A stretch of 64,000 nucleotides of DNA from Allomuricauda sp. (GTDB lineage Bacteria > Bacteroidota > Bacteroidia > Flavobacteriales > Flavobacteriaceae): contig CP051244.1 of NCBI GenBank assembly GCA_017795045.1, positions 1,873,541 to 1,937,540 on the forward strand, in the 5' to 3' direction. Shown here one piece after another: positions 28,067 through 36,611 of this stretch; the first letter of the stretch is position 1; each line of letters opens with the position of its first letter. The notes beneath the pieces were generated by a model. It was not told the DNA's origin. It made no database searches and saw only the letters and a program-made list of their open reading frames with translations. The translations under genes and the position numbers were made by a program.

Positions 28067-28782
28067 TGCGGGATTAAAAGGTTCAGGGTGTCAAATCGGG
28101 AACTGGTCTTGGTGTAACCGTGTTCATCAATGGGTTGCTCGCCATACCAAATATTTTCATAGAGATAGGATGCTTTTTTGAACTCTTCTTGCAGTCGGGC
28201 TTCCTTGATTTCCTTGCCATAGTCCACATTGGTCTTGTCAAAGTGCCACTCAATTATACTCTTTTGGGAGAGGAGTTTCAGGACTCTCAGGAATTGGTAG
28301 CGCACCGCCAATCGGTAATCTTTTTGTTTTAGGGCAGCATCCATGAGGGCGTCCAAATCTATGGTCTCGATATGGTGTTCGGAAAGGTCTATATCCACAA
28401 TGGATTTGGCCTTTTTCGAAAAAATGGCATTGAACTTCTCGTTGATGAACATACGGACAAGCAGATAAATGGCCAAAAGGCCCATCAGGGCATAGATGAT
28501 ATACTCCAAAATCAATAGGGTTTCTGGAGGAATATCAAGACCAAAGGTTTCCCCAAGGCTGTTAAGGACCCATCGGATGAATCGGGCCAATAAATTGGAT
28601 GATTCCCCTGTTTTGACTTCGTAGTTGAACTCATCACCCGTATATTTTTGGGAAAGGTTTTCGCCGATTTGCCGGTCGGTGAGTACCGATGCCTCATCAA
28701 CAGGAATGGGAATACTGTCGTTTTGGGCCATGGAAAACATGGTCCATATCAAGAAAAATATGGTGGCAATGCGCTGGATCAC
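28063..28782 (-). CDS. DUF4129 domain protein
   Basis: 239 aa. A signal-like N-terminus (IATIFFLIWTMFSMAQ) precedes an extracytoplasmic stretch, a membrane helix at about 88-109 (LILEYIIYALMGLLAIYLLV) and a cytoplasmic domain in which DYRLAVRYQFLRVLKLL and IEWHFDKTNVDYGKE are the DUF4129 signature. The domain normally sits at the end of transglutaminase-like membrane proteins, but here it stands alone. It overlaps both neighbours by ATGA junctions. Role unknown; membership of the MoxR module is the main clue. Confidence 0.85.
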   Translation of the reverse strand: MIQRIATIFFLIWTMFSMAQNDSIPIPVDEASVLTDRQIGENLSQKYTGDEFNYEVKTGESSNLLARFIRWVLNSLGETFGLDIPPETLLILEYIIYALMGLLAIYLLVRMFINEKFNAIFSKKAKSIVDIDLSEHHIETIDLDALMDAALKQKDYRLAVRYQFLRVLKLLSQKSIIEWHFDKTNVDYGKEIKEARLQEEFKKASYLYENIWYGEQPIDEHGYTKTSSRFDTLNLLIPQ

Positions 28783-29720
28783 TGATCGGATTGTCCTATT
28801 TGTTCAATTTTACTTCGGGTATTCACATTATAGGTCTTCTCGTGTAGGGCATAAAAAAGGATGCCATTCACGAATTGCGATAGGCATTGCGCATAGATCA
28901 TAAGGATGAGCAATAGGCAAAGCCCCAAGGTGTACACTACGGTCGAAACTATGGAAGCTCCCACATCAACATTGTTTTCCACCACATGGAAGGTATATAC
29001 CCCAATTATGATCATGGGAATCAACAAAATGATGAAAAACAATAGACCGTTGAGCAGTCCCAGAATAAAGTTGACCCCTATAGCCCTCCAAAAGTTTTTG
29101 CTGATGAGGTTCCAACCCTCACCAAAACCTTCCGTGACCCCTTTGTTTTCTGAAAGCATGCTGAAATAGGAGACCCCCACCCAAGCAGCGATAAAAAACT
29201 GAAGGATATACTGGGCAAACATTCCCAACAGCGGAATAAAGGCAAAGATTACCGAGGCAATCATAAAGCCCAAGTAAATGGGAATGAGTAACAAAATGAA
29301 TAATAGGGTATTGCCCAATTTGTCTTTGGTGAGTTCCCAGACCGCGGTCTTGTCAAAATGCATTCCCTTGTTTTCCTCGTACTTGATCAAGTAAGAAGAA
29401 CTTAAACTAAAGTTTAGCCCCCCCACCACTAAAAAAATCAAAAAGAACAGGATACCTCCGGCAATGATATAATACCAGTAGGTGTCGTCAGAACTTTGAC
29501 CACTGCTGATTCCATACATACCGGAACTTTCAGAAATCAATCCCACAAAACCCGAAACCAATAGATAACTGGTAATCAAGAGACCGATAAGAAACACGCC
29601 ATTATAACTGAGAAAAACATTGGTGAATTTCTTGATATTCTGCCGTAAAAATTCAAAGTAGGTGGTAAGGATGTCCCCAAAATCACGGTTGATCCTAAGT
29701 TCTATGTATTTGTCTTTCAT
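28779..29720 (-). CDS. Polytopic membrane protein of the MoxR/SpoIIM operon
   Basis: 313 aa from the ATG at MKDKYIELRINRDFGD; the longer frame would add an unlikely N-terminal stretch inside the upstream gene. About six hydrophobic segments are visible (LIGLLITSYLLVSG, YIIAGGILFFLIFLVVGG, LLFILLLIPIYLGFMIASVIF, YILQFFIAAWVGV, LGLLNGLLFFIILLIPMIIIG, TLGLCLLLILMIY), and the layout resembles DUF4013-type or glycerophosphodiester-like membrane domains. It overlaps the SpoIIM-like gene by 26 bases and the DUF4129 gene by 4. No catalytic motif was seen. Confidence 0.78.
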   Translation of the reverse strand: MKDKYIELRINRDFGDILTTYFEFLRQNIKKFTNVFLSYNGVFLIGLLITSYLLVSGFVGLISESSGMYGISSGQSSDDTYWYYIIAGGILFFLIFLVVGGLNFSLSSSYLIKYEENKGMHFDKTAVWELTKDKLGNTLLFILLLIPIYLGFMIASVIFAFIPLLGMFAQYILQFFIAAWVGVSYFSMLSENKGVTEGFGEGWNLISKNFWRAIGVNFILGLLNGLLFFIILLIPMIIIGVYTFHVVENNVDVGASIVSTVVYTLGLCLLLILMIYAQCLSQFVNGILFYALHEKTYNVNTRSKIEQIGQSDQ

Positions 29721-30669
29721 ATGTTCGGTTAAGTACAATTGGATAAATGATATAGTAATACACAATGAGGAACAACGATCCCCCAATGATCAAAAACACC
29801 AGCCAGTCGGGCATATGGGCGTAGCGGGTAATAAAGCCTTCAATGAAACCAGCAATGATAAAGAAGGGAATGGTACTCACCACCACCTTTAAACCATCTT
29901 TGGCCCCTTTCATAAAGGAAACCCGCCTGGAAAATGTTTTGGGAAACAAAATACTGTTGCCCATAATGAGTCCGGCACAACCTGCAATAATGATAACCGA
30001 AATCTCAATGGTGCCATGTAGCCAAATTTGTCGGTTGGCCTCAAAAAACACCCCTTTGGTATAAAAAAAGGTGACAAAGGCCCCCAACATAACTCCATTG
30101 CTGAATAAAATATAGGCCGTCCCAATACTGGTGATCACCCCAAAAGCAAAGGCCAAAAACGCAACCCGGATATTATTGATGGTAATCCCTAAAAAAGTTC
30201 CGATTTCACTTCCGCTTTTATAAATGGCGGTTGGCTCCCCTTTGGCAATATTGTTCAAGGTTTCGTTCACGTAGGCATCGCCTAAAATGAGCCGTAGAAA
30301 GGAAGAATCATTGATGGCGGAAATACATCCAATGGCCGTGGCCACGGCAAAAATCAAGAAAGCGACCCCTAAAGTGCCATGATATTGTTTAAAGAACAGC
30401 GGAAATTCCTTGGCCCAAAATTCGATGATGCGGTTGCCGGATTCCTTTTTGTTCCTATAAATTTTTTGATGCGCCTGTGAGGCCAGGGAATTCAAGTACA
30501 ATAAAGTCTTGCTTTCAGCGTAATACGTTTGTGCGTAGGCCAAATCGTTTGTGAGTTGGATGTAGCCATCCACTAGGGCATCGGGGTCGGTATGGGAACC
30601 CATGGAAATTGCTTTTTCAAAAGCAATCCATTTTTCCTTATTTTGTTTCACAAAAGCAGCCTCGCGCAT
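29695..30669 (-). CDS. Stage II sporulation protein M-like (DUF95) membrane protein
   Basis: 324 aa from MREAAFVKQNKEKW. The N-terminal cytoplasmic region (about 1-95) has LANDLAYAQTYY-like and FWAKEFPLFF elements, followed by at least four to five membrane segments, with the SpoIIM/DUF95 hallmark stretch IGTFLGITINNIRVAFLAFAFG and HGTIEISVIIIAGCAGL. Bacillus SpoIIM is part of the engulfment machinery, but this organism does not sporulate, so the family must serve another envelope role. It heads the six-gene operon and is divergent from RDD across 36 bases, a pairing seen in many bacteria. Confidence 0.88.
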   Translation of the reverse strand: MREAAFVKQNKEKWIAFEKAISMGSHTDPDALVDGYIQLTNDLAYAQTYYAESKTLLYLNSLASQAHQKIYRNKKESGNRIIEFWAKEFPLFFKQYHGTLGVAFLIFAVATAIGCISAINDSSFLRLILGDAYVNETLNNIAKGEPTAIYKSGSEIGTFLGITINNIRVAFLAFAFGVITSIGTAYILFSNGVMLGAFVTFFYTKGVFFEANRQIWLHGTIEISVIIIAGCAGLIMGNSILFPKTFSRRVSFMKGAKDGLKVVVSTIPFFIIAGFIEGFITRYAHMPDWLVFLIIGGSLFLIVYYYIIYPIVLNRTYERQIHRT

Positions 30670-30705
30670 ACGTGGAAAATTCCTATCAGTTAAAATTACG
30701 GTTAT
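30670..30705. promoter_or_regulatory. 36-base divergent promoter region between spoIIM-like and RDD genes
   Basis: Contains TAAAATTA on the plus strand, which reads TAATTTTA on the minus strand; both resemble the -7 box TAnnTTTG. With so little space, the two directions must share or compete for one element. Confidence 0.45.
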
Positions 30706-31431
30706 ATGGATAACCTCCAAATCAATACAACGCAAAATGTCAACTTAGATTATAAAATCGTTGGTATTGGAGAGCGAATCGTGGCTTTCCTCATCGATGG
30801 ACTCATCCTGTACATGTATGCGTTTCTGGTGAACCTTGTAAGTGATGCCTTGGGTTATATCTATGAGGATACCTGGACCCAGCGTGGGTTGGCCGCCCTT
30901 ATTTTTTTACCGGCCATGTTTTATTCGTTGTTGATGCACAGTCTGTTCAACGGACAGACCGTAGGCAAAATGTTGATGAAAATGCGGGTGGTCCGTTTGG
31001 ATGGCACCCCGGTACATTGGAGTAATCTTTTGGTGCGATGGATGCTACGATTGGTGGATATTTGGATTTTCTTGGGATCCATTGGTATATTGAGCATCCT
31101 ATTTTCAGAAAAAAGACAACGGGTGGGGGATGCCGCAGCGGGCACGGTGGTCATCAGTACCAAAAAGAAGACCAAGGTCTCCCATACCATTTTAGAGGAG
31201 GTCCATGACGAGTACATTCCACAGTTTACCAATGTTACCTTGCTTACGGACAAAGATGTGCGTTTGATCAAGGAAACCTTTTACATCGCTAAAAAGAGTG
31301 GGGATTTTAAGACCTTGACGGCGCTTCGGGTAAAAGTGGAAAGCATCCTCCAAACCAATTCGCAGCTCTATGATGTTCCGTATTTGGATACAGTGCTAAA
31401 AGATTACAACTACTATACCCAAAACATGTAA
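30706..31431 (+). CDS. RDD family membrane protein
   Basis: 241 aa. The RDD domain appears as GIGERIVAFLIDGLILYMYAF (Arg and Asp in the first helix), FNGQTVGKMLMKMRVV and the third helix IWIFLGSIGILSILFSEKRQRVGDAAAGTVV. The last 85 residues are a cytoplasmic helical tail. RDD proteins are small inner-membrane proteins suggested to take part in ion or osmolyte transport; none of this is proven for the flavobacterial form. It is divergent from the SpoIIM-like gene and 2 bases from the next gene, so it forms a bicistron with the TRIC-like channel. Confidence 0.9.
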   Translation: MDNLQINTTQNVNLDYKIVGIGERIVAFLIDGLILYMYAFLVNLVSDALGYIYEDTWTQRGLAALIFLPAMFYSLLMHSLFNGQTVGKMLMKMRVVRLDGTPVHWSNLLVRWMLRLVDIWIFLGSIGILSILFSEKRQRVGDAAAGTVVISTKKKTKVSHTILEEVHDEYIPQFTNVTLLTDKDVRLIKETFYIAKKSGDFKTLTALRVKVESILQTNSQLYDVPYLDTVLKDYNYYTQNM

Positions 31432-31433
31432 GT

Positions 31434-32048
31434 ATGCTGTATCAGATGATAGATATTTTGGGTACGGTGGCCTTTGCCATATCTGGGGTCTTGGTGGCCA
31501 TGGAAAAGAAATTGGACCTTTTTGGGGTACTCATCATAGCATTTGTAACCTCCATAGGCGGAGGGACCTTGCGCGACCTTCTCATTGGAAACACGCCAGT
31601 GGTCTGGATGCGTGACCTCACCTATGTGACCACCATATTTATCACGGTGGTCTTGGCCATTATTTTTGTGAATCAACTTAAATATTTAAGGCGTTCCTTG
31701 TTTTTGTTTGATACCATTGGTATTGGGCTTTACACCATGTTGGGTATAGAAAAAGGGCTGCAAGCTGAACTTTTACCGGTAATGTGCATTGCCTTGGGAA
31801 CCATGACCGCCTGTTTTGGGGGAGTTATCAGGGATATGCTTTGTAACGAGATTCCCATCATCTTTAGACGAAAGGAAATTTATGCCACTACCTGTATTTT
31901 GGGTGGGGCAAGTTATTTTTTATTTGTTGGTATTCCCATTCCAGAAGACTATGCCTATATCGCGGCCATCTTGGTCGTGATAGGCCTACGGCTCTTGGCC
32001 GTTAAGTTTGATATACGTTTGCCCAACATCTATGGCAAGGAAGCATAG
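31434..32048 (+). CDS. TRIC-type cation channel family protein (UPF0126/YicG-like)
   Basis: 204 aa with seven predicted membrane segments in two similar halves, as in prokaryotic trimeric intracellular cation channels: FAISGVLVAMEKKLDLFGVLIIAFVTSIGGGTLRD in the first half and GTMTACFGGVIRDML in the second, with the paired GGG/GG-x-x-RD kinks that line the pore. Earlier annotations call the family YicG. K+ or Na+ conductance is known for some members. An ATG 12 bases further in is the alternative start. It directly follows RDD. Confidence 0.88.
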   Translation: MLYQMIDILGTVAFAISGVLVAMEKKLDLFGVLIIAFVTSIGGGTLRDLLIGNTPVVWMRDLTYVTTIFITVVLAIIFVNQLKYLRRSLFLFDTIGIGLYTMLGIEKGLQAELLPVMCIALGTMTACFGGVIRDMLCNEIPIIFRRKEIYATTCILGGASYFLFVGIPIPEDYAYIAAILVVIGLRLLAVKFDIRLPNIYGKEA

Positions 32049-32091
32049 TTCCAATACATTTCTTTGGATTGATGTACCATCGTCTGCCGGC

Positions 32092-32148
32092 ATTAACCTT
32101 TGGTTAATGGAATTAACCCTTTGTTAAGCTTTCTTACTTTCTTGTTAA
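32092..32148. repeat. Phased TTAACC/GTTAA repeats in the leader region of the OM/TonB operon
   Basis: ATTAACC TTT GGTTAAT (32092-32108) is a perfect 7-bp inverted repeat; ATTAACC recurs at 32112-32118, and GTTAA is found at 32103, 32123 and 32144, giving 20- and 21-base steps. Likely protein-binding sites; the regulator is unknown. Confidence 0.5.
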
Positions 32149-32211
32149 TCCTCCCTTGTGCCATATAGTTCTACTTTGGTGCCAAGTTTAGTTGTCTTTA
32201 TAAATACTAGC

Positions 32212-32240
32212 AAGGCCGTCCTACTTAGGTCGGCCTTTTT
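32212..32240 (+). terminator. Terminator-like hairpin just ahead of the OM/TonB operon
   Basis: AAGGCCG/CGGCCTT stem followed by TTTTT, ending 30 bases before the ATG at 32271. It may terminate the RDD-TRIC transcript. There is no room for a promoter after it, so if the next operon has its own promoter, the hairpin lies inside that leader and would act as an attenuator. Confidence 0.65.
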
Positions 32241-32270
32241 AGCTAAACCATCAACCAATCAATCAGTATT

Positions 32271-33416
32271 ATGAAATCTCAAAAACTACTTTACATCCTA
32301 TGTGGTTCGGTCCTTTTCTTTTTTGGAGTTAAAAGCGTTCAAGCGCAAGGATGCGTGGCCATTAGGCACTTTTCCTCATGTGTGGGCAATACTTTGGAAA
32401 GCAATTTATTGGGCCCGGGTGATATCCAAATAGGAAGTAACTATCGCTATTTTAAATCGTTCAGGCATTTTAGGGGAACAGAGGAAGAACCGGATAGGGT
32501 GGCCAACGGGTCCGAGGTGATCAACCATTCCCATTCATGGGATTTTTTCCTCACGTATGGCATTACGGATCGGTTGTATACCAGCATCACCATTCCTACG
32601 GTGATCAATACAAGGTCTTCTTTGTACGAACATGGCAGGGAGGAACGGAACACCACATATTCCAGAGGTCTGGCAGACATAAGGGTCGGTGTGGGCTATT
32701 GGTTGTTCGATTTGGAAAAAAACCAGAACGGAAACTTGGCTTTGGGATTGGGATTGAAATTGCCCACCGGAAATTACAACGCTTCGGATATATTTTACAA
32801 TGTGGGCCCAGAAGAAAGTCCACAAGTAAGACCGGTAGATCAAAGTATCCAACCCGGCGATGGTGGCTTTGGGATTACCTTGGATTTTCAATTTTACCAA
32901 AAGATAGCCGAAAAACTTTTTGCCTATGGGGGAGGGTTTTACTTGCTCAACCCTAGGGAAACCAACGGAACCCGAACGTTTCGGGAAACCTTGAGCCCCA
33001 TTCTTGAAAATGAGGCCATCATGGCGGTTCCAGACCAATTCTCGGTACGGGCCGGTGTGAGCCAGAGCTTCTCCAACACCATCTCTGGGTCTTTGGGAGC
33101 CCGATATGAAGGCGTTCCCGTAAAAGACCTTATAGGTGGCAATGAAGGGTTCAGGAGACCAGGGAATGTACTTTCCATTGACCCAGGAATTGCTTTCATG
33201 AAGGATAATTTCTCATTGAATCTGAATGTACCCTTTGCAGTACGGAGAGATCGTCCCCAAAGTGTCACCGATCAACAAACCGAGGAAGCCACAGGAAACC
33301 CGAGGAATGGGGACGCCGCTTTTGCGGACTATTTGATCAATGTTGGGGTGTCCTACCGGTTTTCCAACAAAAAAGTAAAGGTAGATCCAGCCTTAATGAA
33401 TGAATTCAAAAATTAG
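32271..33416 (+). CDS. Outer-membrane beta-barrel protein (phenol MetA-pathway-like transporter)
   Basis: 381 aa with a signal peptide ending SVQAQ. The mature N-terminus carries CVAIRHFSSC (C28, H33, C37), followed by amphipathic beta-strand alternation to the end, closing with YLINVGVSYRFSN, as in outer-membrane transporters of the PF13557-like class. The two cysteines and a histidine look like a metal or disulfide site exposed near the barrel entrance. It is the first gene of a three-gene operon with a DoxX-like protein and a FecA-like receptor, which suggests metal or chelate handling; the substrate is not evident. Confidence 0.78.
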   Translation: MKSQKLLYILCGSVLFFFGVKSVQAQGCVAIRHFSSCVGNTLESNLLGPGDIQIGSNYRYFKSFRHFRGTEEEPDRVANGSEVINHSHSWDFFLTYGITDRLYTSITIPTVINTRSSLYEHGREERNTTYSRGLADIRVGVGYWLFDLEKNQNGNLALGLGLKLPTGNYNASDIFYNVGPEESPQVRPVDQSIQPGDGGFGITLDFQFYQKIAEKLFAYGGGFYLLNPRETNGTRTFRETLSPILENEAIMAVPDQFSVRAGVSQSFSNTISGSLGARYEGVPVKDLIGGNEGFRRPGNVLSIDPGIAFMKDNFSLNLNVPFAVRRDRPQSVTDQQTEEATGNPRNGDAAFADYLINVGVSYRFSNKKVKVDPALMNEFKN

Positions 33417-33424
33417 GAGATATT

Positions 33425-33934
33425 ATGAAGCAGACCACAAAGCACAATGTTCTGGCAATTGCCATAGGGGTGGTATATCTGTGGTTTGGTGCCCTGAAGT
33501 TTTTTCCGGATCTCAGTCCGGCCGAAGGCTTGGCCAAGAGTACCATCCATATGCTCACATTTGGGCTTATTCCAGATGCCGTATCCATAATAGTATTGGC
33601 CCTTTGGGAAACCATTGTTGGGGTATTTCTAATTTTCAACCTATGGCGCAGAACCATAGTGGTATTGGCCTTGGTGCATATGGTATTCACCTTTTCGCCC
33701 TTGCTTTTCTTTCCTGATCAAGCCTTTGGTGAGGGGCCACTCTACCTAACCTTGGTGGGCCAGTACATTATTAAGAACCTCATCATCATCGCGGCACTTT
33801 TAAATCTTGTTGATTTTAGTGCGGAGAACATCAAAAACAAACTTAAATATCCCATTCTATCACCTGTAGGTCTACACCGATTAGGCTTGATCGGTGAAAG
33901 GATCCATCAAAAAAATCTGAAAAAAAATAAATGA
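33425..33934 (+). CDS. DoxX/YkgB-like small membrane protein
   Basis: 169 aa with four hydrophobic segments (NVLAIAIGVVYLWFGALKFF, LIPDAVSIIVLALWETIVGVFLIF, TIVVLALVHMVFTFSPLLFF, LVGQYIIKNLIIIAALL) and the DoxX-family opening WFGALKFFP. Such proteins sit in the inner membrane and often accompany redox or uptake systems. A GGAG-like sequence precedes the ATG, 8 bases after the previous stop. Its stop overlaps the TonB receptor start (ATGA, 33931-33934). Confidence 0.8.
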   Translation: MKQTTKHNVLAIAIGVVYLWFGALKFFPDLSPAEGLAKSTIHMLTFGLIPDAVSIIVLALWETIVGVFLIFNLWRRTIVVLALVHMVFTFSPLLFFPDQAFGEGPLYLTLVGQYIIKNLIIIAALLNLVDFSAENIKNKLKYPILSPVGLHRLGLIGERIHQKNLKKNK

Positions 33935-36582
33935 TACAACAAAGGCCATCCCAGGTTTTGGGAACCCTCCTGTGCTTTCTATTCATAAGTATTTCATCTT
34001 TTTCACAAACCAAACTCACCGGTAGGGTGGTCGATGCTACCGATTCACAACCCTTGATTGGCGCCCAGATTATTTTACAGGATGGTCAACTGGGAGGGGT
34101 GACCAACGAGACTGGATTCTTCGAATTCAATATCAACACCGATAAACAGAGCGTCCGGATAAAGTATTTGGGATATGAAGAAAAGCAGATTACCATAACC
34201 TCTACCACCAGTGATTTGGGAACCTTGGAACTCAAAAGGGCCAATACCACTTTGGATGAGGTCATTGTGAGCGCTTCGCCCCAAAACTTTAAAAAGGAGT
34301 TTAAAGGCAGTAATTTTAGGATCAATCCAGTTGTGTTAAAAAGAATCAACCCATTGAGTACGGAAGAGGTATTGCGTACCATTCCCGGGGTCAATATTGT
34401 TGGGGACATGGGATTGTCCAATAGACCCAACATCAGTATTCGAGGATCTTGGGGGCGAAGATCAAAAAAGGTATTGCTCATGGAGGACGGGACGCCATCT
34501 GCCCCGGCACCGTATATAGCTCCAGGGGCTTATTATAATCCTGTGAGTGACCGAATCGCTTCCATAGAGGTATACAAGGGTGCGGATATGCTCAAGTATG
34601 GACCCAATAACATGTACGGTGCGGTAAACTACATTACCGCATTGCCGCCACAAAAACCCACATTGCGGTTAAAGCTTACGGGCGGCCAACGCAATTATAC
34701 CTCAGGACTGTTCTCCTACGGAGGTACTTGGAACAATATTAGCGGACTGGTGGAAGGTGTTTATAAGAAGTTCGATGGATTTACGGACAATTCCTCTGTG
34801 GAGATATTAAATCTTAATGCCAAGATTTTTGCCAAATTATCCGAAAGTCAATCCCTGTATTTTAAGGTGAGCGGGCAATTTGAAGATAACCAGGCGTCTT
34901 TGAGCTCACAAACCCCATTTACCTTTGAAACCGACCCCACCCAAAATCCATTGGACGCCGATCAGTTTACCATGAGGCGGTATGGGGTGGACATCATCCA
35001 CAAATGGCTGCCCACGGAGCAGTCCAGTTTTACGACCAAGGTGTATGCTTCCGATTTTGAAAGGGATTGGTGGCGACAGGTCACGACCAAGGTCAGGGCC
35101 TCTGAGGTGCAAGATTATGTGGGCCCGGATATTTTTAACCAACGGTATGGCTATCTAAATGGAAAATCCTTTGATGATGAAGATTATGTCATCGTGGGCC
35201 GTGTGGTGGACGGATTGGAAAGTACTACCGATAGCCGTTGGATTTACAAGGTATCCGGAATTAAGGAAACCTTCAAGACTGCGTGGGAGGCATTCAATGC
35301 CCCGAGTCATTTTGAAGCTGGTATCAACCTGCACAGGGAAACCTTTAAAGATGTGTTCCTAGAGGCTGATAATACCCGTTGGGCACGCTACGGCACCGCA
35401 ACCAAGGACCTTTGGTACCGTCTATGGTCGGTCAATGGCTATGTTCGGAATGAGTTTCATATAGGTAAAATAGGCATCACTCCCATTTTGCGCTTTGAGC
35501 ATGTAGACATGTACCGTCAAGATTTGATTGCTCAGGCCCAGGACCCAACCCTTCAAGGTACAACGGAAGGTAGGGAACCCAATGTGTATGATCAGTTTTT
35601 ACCGGGACTCACCATCAATCATCAGTATGAAAATGGAGAGTTCTTCGGGAGCATCTATCAGGGAATGATCGCCCCATCCAAAGTATTTGGTTTTTTGGTG
35701 GAGCAGGATGGCGTAGTGACCAACCCGCTTGAGGGACAGAGCATAAACATTGACCCGGAATTGAGTTGGAACAAGGAAGTGGGATGGCGTGGCAGTCTTT
35801 TTGATAATTGTATCAATGGGCAACTGACCTATTTCCACAATGCCAGTCGAAATTTTTATGCCGGGGGACGTAATGAGGTGTTCCAAGAGTTGGGCAAGAT
35901 CAATGTGCAAGGAGTTGAGATGGCCTTTAATGCCGAAGTTCTCAATAAGGATGGACATCAACTCCATTTGTTGGGTAACCTTACCTATATGCATTCCAAG
36001 GTAAAAGAAGGTAGGTTGGAAGACAAGGATCTTTTTTCCCAAGTGGTGCATAGCACGGCGACCCAAAATGAGTATATCCAAAAAGTGAATGCGAAACGGA
36101 ATGCCTATGAGGTTTATGTGGATAATGGGGGAGGGGAGACCTTACTGACGGATGCAACTTTGGAGGCTTCGGATTTCCCCAACATTACCAAGAGCATCAT
36201 CACTTTTGGGGATGGGGGCATTACAAATGCTGAGGCGCCTTACACACCCAAAATCAACATGAGCATTGGCCTAAACCATGATTGGAAGGGATGGTCAAGC
36301 GGTATCAACATGCATTATGTGGGCGAACAGTTTACCGAATTCCACAATTTTGAGCGGGAATCGGCAGATGGCGCCATAGGAAAATTACTGTCGTTTACCA
36401 CAGTGGACGCCTTTGTCAACTACGATTTTAAGATAGGCGACAAAACGGACGCCACAGTTTTTGTGAACGGGAAGAACATCACGGATCGGGTGTACCGGGC
36501 ATCACGGCTGAACAGGGCTACTTCAGGGGTTTTTGCAGGAGGATTCCGGCAGATCATATTCGGAATCAACCTAAAAATATAA
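33931..36582 (+). CDS. FecA-like TonB-dependent receptor with CarboxypepD_reg N-terminal domain
   Basis: 883 aa. Signal peptide (LCFLFISISSFSQ), then a carboxypeptidase-like regulatory domain (about 25-105; LTGRVVDATDSQPLIGAQIILQ), plug domain (about 110-230) and 22-strand barrel ending FRQIIFGINLKI. The plug segment LLMEDGTPSAPAPYIAPGAYYNPVSDR followed by IEVYKGADMLKYGPNNMYGAVNYIT closely follows the plug of iron-citrate receptor FecA, so a ferric chelate or similar ligand is the best guess. It is translationally coupled to the DoxX-like gene. Confidence 0.92.
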   Translation: MIQQRPSQVLGTLLCFLFISISSFSQTKLTGRVVDATDSQPLIGAQIILQDGQLGGVTNETGFFEFNINTDKQSVRIKYLGYEEKQITITSTTSDLGTLELKRANTTLDEVIVSASPQNFKKEFKGSNFRINPVVLKRINPLSTEEVLRTIPGVNIVGDMGLSNRPNISIRGSWGRRSKKVLLMEDGTPSAPAPYIAPGAYYNPVSDRIASIEVYKGADMLKYGPNNMYGAVNYITALPPQKPTLRLKLTGGQRNYTSGLFSYGGTWNNISGLVEGVYKKFDGFTDNSSVEILNLNAKIFAKLSESQSLYFKVSGQFEDNQASLSSQTPFTFETDPTQNPLDADQFTMRRYGVDIIHKWLPTEQSSFTTKVYASDFERDWWRQVTTKVRASEVQDYVGPDIFNQRYGYLNGKSFDDEDYVIVGRVVDGLESTTDSRWIYKVSGIKETFKTAWEAFNAPSHFEAGINLHRETFKDVFLEADNTRWARYGTATKDLWYRLWSVNGYVRNEFHIGKIGITPILRFEHVDMYRQDLIAQAQDPTLQGTTEGREPNVYDQFLPGLTINHQYENGEFFGSIYQGMIAPSKVFGFLVEQDGVVTNPLEGQSINIDPELSWNKEVGWRGSLFDNCINGQLTYFHNASRNFYAGGRNEVFQELGKINVQGVEMAFNAEVLNKDGHQLHLLGNLTYMHSKVKEGRLEDKDLFSQVVHSTATQNEYIQKVNAKRNAYEVYVDNGGGETLLTDATLEASDFPNITKSIITFGDGGITNAEAPYTPKINMSIGLNHDWKGWSSGINMHYVGEQFTEFHNFERESADGAIGKLLSFTTVDAFVNYDFKIGDKTDATVFVNGKNITDRVYRASRLNRATSGVFAGGFRQIIFGINLKI

Positions 36583-36611
36583 GCCAGCCTTTTAATCTTT
36601 CCAGTGTAGGG

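Noticed and set aside
29695-30669. SpoIIM-like protein as evidence for sporulation
   Set aside because: No other sporulation genes occur and the family is widespread in non-sporulating Bacteroidota.
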